Made by a program: the position numbers and the translations under genes. The notes beneath the pieces are model-generated. The model was given only the letters and a program-made list of their open reading frames with translations. It was not told the DNA's origin and ran no database searches. Shown here piece by piece: positions 1 to 6,289 of a stretch of DNA of 12,233 nucleotides (positions within the stretch are counted from its first letter, which is position 1; each line of letters opens with the position of its first letter). The stretch is from Spirosomataceae bacterium (GTDB taxonomy: Bacteria > Bacteroidota > Bacteroidia > Cytophagales > Spirosomataceae), in NCBI GenBank assembly GCA_030731175.1, contig JANQUM010000009.1, positions 1 through 12,233 of the forward strand, read 5' to 3'.

Positions 1-1
1 A

Positions 2-580
2 AATATTTTACTGGTTCCATCATGTTTTGGCAAAGAAATTGAAATATTTTCAAAGGTTTACAGCAACCTGATTTTACTATCAATTATTGTTTTATTCGTT
101 GCTGGAGGGCTTATAAAGAAGGTTAACGTATATGAAACCTTCGTTACCGGAGCAAAAGAAGGCTTCACCACGGCAGTAAAAATTATACCTTATTTGGTAG
201 GAATGCTTGTTGCAATTAGCGTTTTCAGAAATTCAGGAGCGTTAGATATGGTTACAAGCGGAATGGCGTGGACAATCGCTGCCCTCGGTTTTGACACCTC
301 ATTTGTGGATGCGTTACCAGTGGCTTTGATGAAGCCTTTAAGCGGCAGCGGTGCAAGAGGATTAATGATAGATGCAATGCAAGAATATGGCCCAGACTCG
401 TTTGTTGGGCGATTAGTGTGCATTTTTCAGGGTTCGGCAGATACAACATTTTATATTGTAGCATTGTATTTTGGCTCGGTTGGTATTACCAAAACCCGTT
501 ACGCAATTCCGTTTGGTTTGATTGCCGATTTTATCGGAGTAATTGCCGGAATATTTATCGCCTACTTATTTTTTGCGTAA
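2..580 (+). CDS. Nucleoside recognition (Gate) domain membrane protein, SpmA/SpmB type, 3' part only
   Basis: The reading frame is open from base 2 to the TAA at 578-580, so this is the last 192 residues of a gene that starts before the window. The visible part is hydrophobic with several membrane segments: about residues 21-36, 60-73 and 85-97, and a final one ending in IAYLFFA. The stretch with PLSGSGARG, then FVGRL and FQGSADTTFY, is the conserved core of SpmB-like Gate-domain proteins. In Bacteroidota, SpmA and SpmB halves are often fused into one protein of about 400 residues; that this copy is such a fusion is inference. The 'spore maturation' name comes from Bacillus and does not imply sporulation here. 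The transported or sensed substrate is unknown. No neighbour to the right is on the same strand within 380 bases, so it is probably the last gene of its transcript. Confidence 0.85.
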   Translation, partial: NILLVPSCFGKEIEIFSKVYSNLILLSIIVLFVAGGLIKKVNVYETFVTGAKEGFTTAVKIIPYLVGMLVAISVFRNSGALDMVTSGMAWTIAALGFDTSFVDALPVALMKPLSGSGARGLMIDAMQEYGPDSFVGRLVCIFQGSADTTFYIVALYFGSVGITKTRYAIPFGLIADFIGVIAGIFIAYLFFA

Positions 581-582
581 AA

Positions 583-624
583 AAGTACGAATCCGTAAAC
601 CTTAGTGGTAGTAGATTCGTACTT
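583..624 (-). terminator. Hairpin terminator between convergent genes
   Basis: A perfect 11-bp inverted repeat (583-593 with 614-624, arm AAGTACGAATC) encloses a 20-base loop. Read leftward, the second arm runs directly into TTTT, giving six T in a row. It therefore fits an intrinsic terminator for the small leftward gene ending at 640. Read rightward there is no immediate T-run. It begins three bases after the stop of the rightward membrane-protein gene, so it may also limit transcription from that side. Confidence 0.6.
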
Positions 625-639
625 AATGGTACAGTATTT

Positions 640-849
640 TTAATGTCTTCTGCGGAAATTAAAATTGGTAGGTTTACGGCATTGCCCTGAGCTACAACCA
701 ACATTTAGAAGAGTTTGGGCTAAAAAACCAACGCCCAAAATATACAGAAAAACATTATTCCCGTACTCGTACGCCGCATAGATAATTATCACCGAAAAAA
801 CCAAGTACATAACCCGAATAATATTCCAATTTTTTAGTAAGCTTTCCAT
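640..849 (-). CDS. Small YgaP-like (DUF2892) inner-membrane protein
   Basis: This 69-residue protein resembles the stand-alone DUF2892 / YgaP-like transmembrane domain. A short amphipathic start (MESLLKNWNIIRV) leads into two hydrophobic helices at about residues 12-27 and 33-48. The second ends in LLNVGCSSGQC, placing Cys52 and Cys57 at its end, as is typical of the family. The tail (residues 58-69) is basic. In other bacteria the domain occurs alone or fused to a rhodanese sulfurtransferase, and its function is unsettled. The ATG at 847-849 gives the normal family N-terminus. It is transcribed leftward, away from the polyketide synthase gene at 961, and ends at a hairpin. No rhodanese or other sulfur gene is next to it. 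Confidence 0.75.
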   Translation of the reverse strand: MESLLKNWNIIRVMYLVFSVIIIYAAYEYGNNVFLYILGVGFLAQTLLNVGCSSGQCRKPTNFNFRRRH

Positions 850-938
850 ATTTTTATAAGTTTTGATTCTACAATATCTTGAAATGCAACGGTTGTTCTC
901 CGATTAGCCTTATAAGATATAATACGTTTTTTCGACAT
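834..938 (-). CDS. Possible 34-residue small protein upstream of the DUF2892 gene
   Basis: A 34-codon ORF starts with ATG at 936-938 and its TAA lies at 834-836. It overlaps the start of the DUF2892 gene by 16 bases in another frame. The product is basic (MSKKRIISYKANRR, then TTVAFQDIVESKLIKIWKAY) and matches no family I recognise. A purine-rich AGGAAAGGGG lies about ten bases before the ATG and could serve as a ribosome binding site, although Bacteroidota rely little on such sites. It might be a leader peptide coupled to the DUF2892 gene, or chance. The frame is also open upstream to an ATG at 1064, but that would run antisense through the polyketide synthase gene and is unlikely. Confidence 0.25.
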   Translation of the reverse strand: MSKKRIISYKANRRTTVAFQDIVESKLIKIWKAY

Positions 939-960
939 AAATAGTTTGCCCCTTTCCTGA

Positions 961-2040
961 ATGCCAGTAATTACCAAAATCGGTACGGCCACACCAACGC
1001 ACCGACATAACCAATTAGATATTCTCAAGTTTATGCAGCAAATGCTGCCGCTTGACGAAACCAAAAAGCGGCTACTATCGCTCCTATATCACAGAAGCGG
1101 CATTAAAACTCGCTACAGTGTTCTGGCGGATTATTCAAGTAAACAGGAAGATTTCAATTTTTACCCGAAAGCCGACGAAACAAATGATTTTCCGACAATT
1201 GAAAGGCGGATGCAGGTTTTTGACGAAACTGCTCTCGACCTTTCTGTGAAAGCCATTGAGGCAACGATTTCTCCCGAACAAATAGCCGAAGTTACGCACC
1301 TAATCACGGTTACTTGCACTGGCTTGGCGGCTCCAGGGCTTGACTTACAGCTAGTAGAAAAACTCAACATGAAAGAGGATATTTTCCGAACTTCCGTGAA
1401 TTTTATGGGTTGTTACGCTGCTATTCACGCATTGAAACTTGCAAACTCACTTGCCATAAGCTCAAAAAATGCTAAAGTTCTTGTTGTTTGCACCGAGTTA
1501 TGCACACTGCATTTTCAAAACAGCACCGAAATTGATCAATTGACATCCGCCCTACTTTTTGCCGACGGCTCCGCGGCATGCTTGATTGAAAGTAACGAAC
1601 AAAGTAAAGGATTAACTATTTCAAATTTCTTTTCGAAAGTAATTGCAAAAGGAAAAGAAGACATGGCTTGGGGGTTGAGTTCAACGGGCTTTCAGATGGT
1701 TTTGAGTAATCATATTCCACGGTTAGTTGAAAGCGAAATTGAAAATCTACTATTAAGTGCGTTGGAGAAATTAAACTGGAGCGTAAAAGATATTGCTCAT
1801 TGGGCAATTCACCCCGGCGGAAAAGATATACTCGCCGCAACTGAAAAAGCCCTGAAGATTTCTAAAGAAGAGCTAATAGCCTCGTATGAAATACTTAAAA
1901 ACTTCGGTAATATGTCTTCCCCAACCGTCTTATTTGTACTTAAAGAAATTATGCAGAAGGCGGTTTCAGGGGAAAAAATATTTGGGGCGGCTTTTGGACC
2001 GGGATTAACGTTAGAATCATTTCAACTTACCGCAAATTGA
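961..2040 (+). CDS. Type III polyketide synthase (chalcone/stilbene synthase family)
   Basis: This 359-residue protein belongs to the homodimeric, ACP-independent type III PKS family, which extends a CoA starter with malonyl-CoA and cyclises the chain. The thiolase-fold catalytic triad is complete: Cys151 in NFMGCYAA, His284 in WAIHPGGKD and Asn317 in FGNMSSPTV. The family GFGPG loop appears as AAFGPGLT (residues 343-350). The length is normal for a bacterial member, and the ATG at 961 gives the usual N-terminus. The gene ends in TGATG, its stop sharing one base with the start of a methyltransferase gene, so the two are almost certainly co-transcribed and translationally coupled. Bacterial enzymes of this kind often make alkylresorcinols or alkylpyrones from fatty acyl starters. 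Which product is made here cannot be read from the sequence. Confidence 0.93.
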   Translation: MPVITKIGTATPTHRHNQLDILKFMQQMLPLDETKKRLLSLLYHRSGIKTRYSVLADYSSKQEDFNFYPKADETNDFPTIERRMQVFDETALDLSVKAIEATISPEQIAEVTHLITVTCTGLAAPGLDLQLVEKLNMKEDIFRTSVNFMGCYAAIHALKLANSLAISSKNAKVLVVCTELCTLHFQNSTEIDQLTSALLFADGSAACLIESNEQSKGLTISNFFSKVIAKGKEDMAWGLSSTGFQMVLSNHIPRLVESEIENLLLSALEKLNWSVKDIAHWAIHPGGKDILAATEKALKISKEELIASYEILKNFGNMSSPTVLFVLKEIMQKAVSGEKIFGAAFGPGLTLESFQLTAN

Positions 2041-2741
2041 TGTTTAAAAATCGCTCTTACGCCGCAGAACTCCTTGATAATGAACATTTACCCAAAGAAG
2101 ATTTGTACCAAAACCTGCGGGAACTCGATTTCATCAACCGGTATTTGGGCGGGCACGATGTGGTTTTAAAAGCGATAAAAAAAATGCTGATTGGCATTTC
2201 AAAAACACAACAAATTCATATTCTGGAGATTGGTAGCGGCGGTGGAGATAACCTTAGGGCAATTGCTACTTGGGGAAAAAAGCATGGCTATGATTTTAAG
2301 TTGACTGGTGTTGATTTAAAACAAGATTGCACCGACTTTGCCGTTCAACAATCCAAAAGCTATAGCATTAAATTTATAACCTGCGATTATCAAAAAGCCC
2401 CCTTTGAGCAAATCGGAAAACCAGACATTGTTTTCAACTCATTATTCTGCCATCATTTTACTGACGAACAGCTTCATTCAATGTTAAATTGGATGAACGA
2501 AAATACGTCAATCGGTTACACCATTTGCGACCTGCACCGCCATCGGCTTGCCTATTATTCGATTAAATTTTTGACCGCGGTTTTTTCAAAATCCTATTTA
2601 GTAAAAAACGATGCTCCATTATCAGTGTTGCGTGGTTTTTCGAAAAATGAAATTGTAAAAATTCTTAATGAAGCGAAACAAGGTAATTTTAAAATCAACT
2701 GGGCTTGGGCTTTCCGTTGGATAATTACTGTACAGCACTAA
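2040..2741 (+). CDS. Class I SAM-dependent methyltransferase, partner of the type III PKS
   Basis: This 233-residue protein has a Rossmann-type methyltransferase fold. Motif I is ILEIGSGGGD (residues 61-70), the acidic residue after strand 2 is in TGVDLK (Asp92), and a post-motif region reads PDIVFNSLFCHHF (residues 128-140). The ATG at 2040-2042 overlaps the PKS stop codon by one base and is preferred over the TTG at 2037. Its placement suggests it methylates the polyketide product, most simply on a phenolic oxygen or the ring. This parallels the Streptomyces griseus srs cluster, where a type III PKS gene is followed by a methyltransferase gene; the parallel is by context only. No flavin oxidoreductase gene follows, because a terminator and the convergent prc gene come next. 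C-methylation, or an unrelated substrate, cannot be excluded. Confidence 0.85.
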   Translation: MFKNRSYAAELLDNEHLPKEDLYQNLRELDFINRYLGGHDVVLKAIKKMLIGISKTQQIHILEIGSGGGDNLRAIATWGKKHGYDFKLTGVDLKQDCTDFAVQQSKSYSIKFITCDYQKAPFEQIGKPDIVFNSLFCHHFTDEQLHSMLNWMNENTSIGYTICDLHRHRLAYYSIKFLTAVFSKSYLVKNDAPLSVLRGFSKNEIVKILNEAKQGNFKINWAWAFRWIITVQH

Positions 2742-2758
2742 TAACCAAATAGCTAATA

Positions 2759-2796
2759 ACCCAAAAAAGCCCCGATAAATCGGAGCTTTTTTGGGT
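2759..2796. terminator. Bidirectional intrinsic terminator
   Basis: Perfect 12-bp arms (2759-2770 ACCCAAAAAAGC with 2785-2796 GCTTTTTTGGGT) are followed inward by one mismatch, four more pairs (CCGA/TCGG) and a TAAA loop. The A6/T6 runs within the arms supply a T-tract on either strand. It sits between the convergent methyltransferase gene (ends 2741) and prc (ends 2815), so it probably terminates both. Confidence 0.85.
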
Positions 2797-2814
2797 AGAT
2801 AAGACAGTTGAAAT

Positions 2815-4869
2815 TTATAAAGTCACTAAATCGGCTGCTATTTTAAGTGTTTCGAGTAAATAAATATCCTCCTCGTGGCTTTCATTGGCTTTGGTCTTTG
2901 AAAGCTTTTTTATTGACTTGAAGTATTTATCTGTTTCATCTTTTTTGATGTTTCGCTCCTCAAAATTGAGGGAATAGCTATCTTCCTCTCGCAGATTTTT
3001 GTAAGCCTCAAAATCCACCATTATTTCTTGCCATAGCGTATTTCCCGCTATTCTTTTGCTGGTTTCACTCTGGAGTTTATCAATTTTTTTAGCGGATACT
3101 TGACCCGTAGAAGTAAAACTGGTGCTTTCAATAGAGTCGTTTGGTAACGCTGACGGGTACGAACTTTCACCTGTTTCGTTGGCATCAAAAGGCGTTGGAA
3201 AGGTTATATCTGCCGCAACACCTACTCTTTGGTTACTCTTTCCAGTGATTCGGTAAAATTTCTCAGTTGTCAGTTTTAGTTGTCCAAAACGATCTTCTTC
3301 CTCGAGCGTTGTTCCGATTCGTTTCTTTGAATTTCTCGAAGCCGTACTTTGAGATTTGTACTGATCTAAATCAACTAATTGCTGTACAGTGGCTTTTCCA
3401 AAAGAGCGTTCGCCAACAATTAAGCCACGTTCGTAATCCTGAATAGCTCCCGCGAAAATCTCAGAAGCAGAGGCACTGTAACGATTTTGCAGCACAACCA
3501 AAGGTCCTGCGTACGTAAGTTCGCTATTATTATCATTCTCTACATTCACGCCCGGTCTGAAAGATTTCCGTTGCACAACTGGACCATCTTTGATAAATAA
3601 ACCCGTCAGGTCAATGGCTTCAGTCAGCGATCCGCCACCATTATTTCGCAAGTCAAGTACAACAGCATCCACGCCCTTTAATTTGAATTCTTCTAAGAAC
3701 TTCTTTACGTCTTTCGTAGTGCTTTGGAAATCAGAAGCATTTTTCGCTCCGTCAAAATCACGGTAAAACATCGGTAAATCGATATAGCCAATATTTTGCG
3801 TTTTTCTTCCATTTTTCATGGGGATAATTTCGGCGGTTGCAACTGCCTCTTCGAGCTTAATTTTTTCACGAATAATGACAACTTCGCGTGGTTCTGAACT
3901 TAGCGGAGCATCTTCAGCGAGTAATTTTAAGCGAATGGTTGTTCCCTTTTTTCCACGAATAATTTTCACGGCATCATCCGTTAACCATCCAATGATATCT
4001 TGGTATTGTCCGTCAGTTCCTTGTGCTACGGCAAGAATTTTATCGCCTTTATTAGAAAGTGCCGATTTGAAAAGTGGACCGCCAGGAATTATATCAACTA
4101 TGGTTACGTATTCGCCTTCGTTGCGTAAACTTGCCCCGATTCCTTCTAAAGACTGGCTCATATCTATATTAAACTGAGCGGCTGTACTTGGAATCATATA
4201 CGATGTATGCGGATCAATGACTTCGGTGAAAGAATTCATGAAGGTTTGAAAAACATCCTCAGAGCGTAATTTTGCCATGCGGCTTTCGTACATATTATAC
4301 CTTTTGGTCAATGTCGAAACCGTCGCACTATCGGTAGAACCGCTCAATTTCATACTTAAAACCTGACTCTTTATGATTTTTGACCACACATCGTCAAGTT
4401 CAGCCTCTGATGTTGCCCACGCTACTTTTTCGCGGTTAGGTGTGTAAGTTTCCTTTGCGGTAAAGTCAAACGGTTGTTGAATTAGCTCCAAAACCTTTTG
4501 ATGCCTTGCCCGGTACTTTGTACGGTAAAGATTGAACACTTCAAAAGGTGCATCGAGTTTACCTGAAACCAGTGCTTCGTCTATACTATTTTCGTACTTT
4601 TTGAAAGCGTCTATTTCGCTTTTTAAGAAATATGCTTTGCTAGCGTCTACATTGTTTATAAATTCTGTCCAAACTTTTCGGGAAAGGGTATCGTCTAAAG
4701 CGTACTTTTTGTAATGATAATTTGCTAAGAAGCCCGTCACCATTTCTTCAACTTTGGTCTGAGTTTCGGTCGGTGTCAGATCATCGTAACTGTATTTTGG
4801 CTCAGTATCCTGACCAAATGCAAAGCTACTTATCAGCGATACATAAAGTAATAACAGTAATTTTTTCAT
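2815..4869 (-). CDS. prc: Tail-specific carboxy-terminal processing protease (peptidase S41A)
   Basis: The product is 684 residues, close to the 682 of E. coli Prc/Tsp. It is a periplasmic serine protease that trims or degrades envelope proteins from their C-termini. A signal peptide is visible (MKKLLLLLYV, small residues, FAFG|QD around residue 19). A helical N-terminal domain spans about 25-230. A PDZ domain (about 235-325) contains LEGIGASLR and the IIPGGPLFKS loop. The S41 catalytic domain has LDLRNNGGGS (406-414), then NRYSASASEIFAG with the likely nucleophile Ser467, and FGKATVQQ with the likely general base Lys492. The 25-residue spacing matches the E. coli Ser/Lys dyad. A Lys/Glu-rich C-terminal domain completes the protein. 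The exported FKBP gene lies 37 bases upstream on the same strand, suggesting one transcript for envelope protein folding and turnover. Confidence 0.95.
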   Translation of the reverse strand: MKKLLLLLYVSLISSFAFGQDTEPKYSYDDLTPTETQTKVEEMVTGFLANYHYKKYALDDTLSRKVWTEFINNVDASKAYFLKSEIDAFKKYENSIDEALVSGKLDAPFEVFNLYRTKYRARHQKVLELIQQPFDFTAKETYTPNREKVAWATSEAELDDVWSKIIKSQVLSMKLSGSTDSATVSTLTKRYNMYESRMAKLRSEDVFQTFMNSFTEVIDPHTSYMIPSTAAQFNIDMSQSLEGIGASLRNEGEYVTIVDIIPGGPLFKSALSNKGDKILAVAQGTDGQYQDIIGWLTDDAVKIIRGKKGTTIRLKLLAEDAPLSSEPREVVIIREKIKLEEAVATAEIIPMKNGRKTQNIGYIDLPMFYRDFDGAKNASDFQSTTKDVKKFLEEFKLKGVDAVVLDLRNNGGGSLTEAIDLTGLFIKDGPVVQRKSFRPGVNVENDNNSELTYAGPLVVLQNRYSASASEIFAGAIQDYERGLIVGERSFGKATVQQLVDLDQYKSQSTASRNSKKRIGTTLEEEDRFGQLKLTTEKFYRITGKSNQRVGVAADITFPTPFDANETGESSYPSALPNDSIESTSFTSTGQVSAKKIDKLQSETSKRIAGNTLWQEIMVDFEAYKNLREEDSYSLNFEERNIKKDETDKYFKSIKKLSKTKANESHEEDIYLLETLKIAADLVTL

Positions 4870-4906
4870 AATTATAATTTGTTAAAAGTTGTGGTTGAAT
4901 AGCATT

Positions 4907-5575
4907 TTAAGGCATAATTTCAAGCAAACGTACTTCAAAAATCAATGCCTGGTTAGGGCCAATTTTGGGCGGAGCTTGCGTTCCGTAAGCAAGATCAGCG
5001 GGGATGTATACTTCCCAAACCGAACCGACTGGCATTAACTGTAGGGCTTCCGTCCAACCTTTAATTACTTGCGTAACACCAAATTCGGTTGGAGTTCCGC
5101 GTTGAAGTGAACTATCAAAAATTTCTCCATCAATCGTTTTTCCTTCGTAGTGCACTTTTACTTTGCTACTCGTGACTGGCTTTGCTCCCGTTCCGGCTGT
5201 GATAATCTTGTATTGCAGGCCGCTCGGTAATGTAATTACGCCAGGCTTACTTTTATTCTCCGCCAGAAACTGCTCAGAAGCCTTACCATTTTCAACTGCC
5301 TTATTCATCATTTGATTCTGAAAGTAACTTTGAATATAGACATTGCATTCTTGCAACTCAATTGCGGTTGGTTTGCTTCCTAGCACATCGCTAATTGCTT
5401 TTGCAATTAAATCTGTGTTTGGCTTCACTCCTTGCTGAGAAAGGCTCTGCCCGATATTAACGCCAATAGCATAACTCAGGGAGTCAAGTGAATTTGTTAG
5501 CTTGGTTTGCGAAAAGGCAGTGGCCGAGATAAAAAGTGCGAAAAAGAATACGATGGTTGTTTTTTTAGTGTTCAT
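4907..5575 (-). CDS. Exported FKBP-type peptidyl-prolyl cis-trans isomerase
   Basis: The chosen start (ATG at 5573-5575) gives 222 residues beginning with a clear signal peptide: MNTKKTT, a hydrophobic core and TAFSQ with cleavage near residues 22-23. An in-frame ATG at 5611 would add 12 residues before this signal and is rejected. Residues about 24-115 form the helical FKBP_N dimerisation-type domain, as in Mip/FklB/FkpA. Residues about 120-220 form the catalytic FKBP domain with its active-site aromatics: Tyr133 in KVHYEG, Phe143-Asp144 in IFDSS, Val160-Ile161 and Trp164 in QVIKGW, Tyr187 in LAYGTQ and Phe213 in LIFEV. It should speed prolyl isomerisation of exported proteins. It lies directly upstream of prc and 113 bases downstream of kdsC. 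The export route (periplasm, or outer-membrane lipid anchor) is unclear; no lipobox cysteine is visible. Confidence 0.92.
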   Translation of the reverse strand: MNTKKTTIVFFFALFISATAFSQTKLTNSLDSLSYAIGVNIGQSLSQQGVKPNTDLIAKAISDVLGSKPTAIELQECNVYIQSYFQNQMMNKAVENGKASEQFLAENKSKPGVITLPSGLQYKIITAGTGAKPVTSSKVKVHYEGKTIDGEIFDSSLQRGTPTEFGVTQVIKGWTEALQLMPVGSVWEVYIPADLAYGTQAPPKIGPNQALIFEVRLLEIMP

Positions 5576-5688
5576 TAAATTTGGGGTGTATGAATTTAAA
5601 TTTATTTGCAATAAAGTAACGAAAGAGTTGCTGTAATTTTATACAATGAAATGTTAAAGTTTGTTAGGGCTTATCTTAGGCATTTTAA

Positions 5689-6207
5689 TCAAAATTGCGT
5701 CAGCCACGTATTTTGCGATTTCATGACCATTTCAATCACTTCCCGCACTACGCCTTTACCGCCTTTTTTACCTGAAATATAATCGCAAACTGCTTTTACT
5801 TCGTCCACGGCATCAGCGGGGCAAATGCTTAGTACGCTTCGCTGTGACATCAATAAATAGTCCGGAATGTCATCACCAACGTAAATTATTTCTTCCACTT
5901 TTAGTTTGTATTTAGCTACGTATCCATCAAAGGTTTCGAGCTTTTGTGCCGTTCCTACTTTATGATATACGTCTTTTACGCCCAAACTGGTCAACCGGGT
6001 TTTAATACTATCCTGCTTACCGCCCGTAATTGCGGCAATATTATATCCTGCCTTTGCTGCCATTTGCACAGCGTAGCCATCCCGCACGTTGAAAACTCTG
6101 GTAACGTCTGTATCGCTTACCACGAGCGTAGCGTCGGTAAATACGCCGTCTACGTCAAAAATGATTGTTTTAATTTTTTTGAGCCGACTTGAAAATTTAA
6201 TATCCAT
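5689..6207 (-). CDS. kdsC: 3-deoxy-D-manno-octulosonate-8-phosphate phosphatase
   Basis: This 172-residue stand-alone HAD hydrolase is of the KdsC type. It removes phosphate from KDO-8-P in the cytoplasm during LPS inner-core synthesis. HAD motif I is FDVDGVFTD, with the nucleophile Asp18 and acid/base Asp20. Motif II is ITGG (60-63). The motif III lysine is probably Lys83 in YHKVG. Motif IV is YVGDDIPD (Asp112, Asp113). There is no cap domain, as expected for KdsC, which works as a tetramer. The Gly/Lys-rich GKKGGKGVVREV near the C-terminus (136-147) is the conserved tail that closes over the neighbouring active site. The length is normal. The FKBP gene follows on the same strand after 113 bases, so shared transcription is possible but not shown. 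The closely related NeuAc/KDN-9-phosphate phosphatases are a less likely alternative. Confidence 0.9.
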   Translation of the reverse strand: MDIKFSSRLKKIKTIIFDVDGVFTDATLVVSDTDVTRVFNVRDGYAVQMAAKAGYNIAAITGGKQDSIKTRLTSLGVKDVYHKVGTAQKLETFDGYVAKYKLKVEEIIYVGDDIPDYLLMSQRSVLSICPADAVDEVKAVCDYISGKKGGKGVVREVIEMVMKSQNTWLTQF

Positions 6208-6237
6208 TAGTTTTTTGAAAAGCGGTTGGTAGATATA

Positions 6238-6273
6238 ACAACGAACGCCCCACGTAAATGAAGCGTTCGTTGT
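6238..6273 (-). terminator. Hairpin downstream of the DUF1508-repeat gene
   Basis: A perfect 11-bp inverted repeat (6238-6248 ACAACGAACGC with 6263-6273 GCGTTCGTTGT) encloses a 14-base loop. It lies 17 bases past the stop of the leftward 1016-residue gene and 31 bases before the kdsC start. Read leftward the T-run after it is poor (TATATCT), so termination may be partial, and some read-through into kdsC is possible. Confidence 0.55.
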
Positions 6274-6289
6274 AAGAAAAAAAGTACAT

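Noticed and set aside
2..580. Evidence of sporulation from the SpmB-like protein
   Set aside because: Gate-domain proteins of this type are widespread in non-spore-forming Bacteroidota, and nothing else in the window suggests sporulation.
850..960. Bacteroidota-type promoter for the PKS genes
   Set aside because: TACGTTTT and TAGTTTG resemble the TANNTTTG element, but neither has a TTTG/TTG element at the right distance.
834..1064. 76-codon leftward ORF spanning the PKS start
   Set aside because: Its first 42 codons are antisense to the conserved PKS N-terminus. Only the part from the ATG at 938 is kept, as a low-confidence small ORF.
2037..2039. TTG as start of the methyltransferase
   Set aside because: The adjacent ATG at 2040 overlaps the PKS stop codon in the common TGATG arrangement and is the better start.
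5576..5611. Upstream ATG extending the FKBP by 12 residues
   Set aside because: The extension would place polar residues before a textbook signal peptide that begins at the ATG at 5573-5575.
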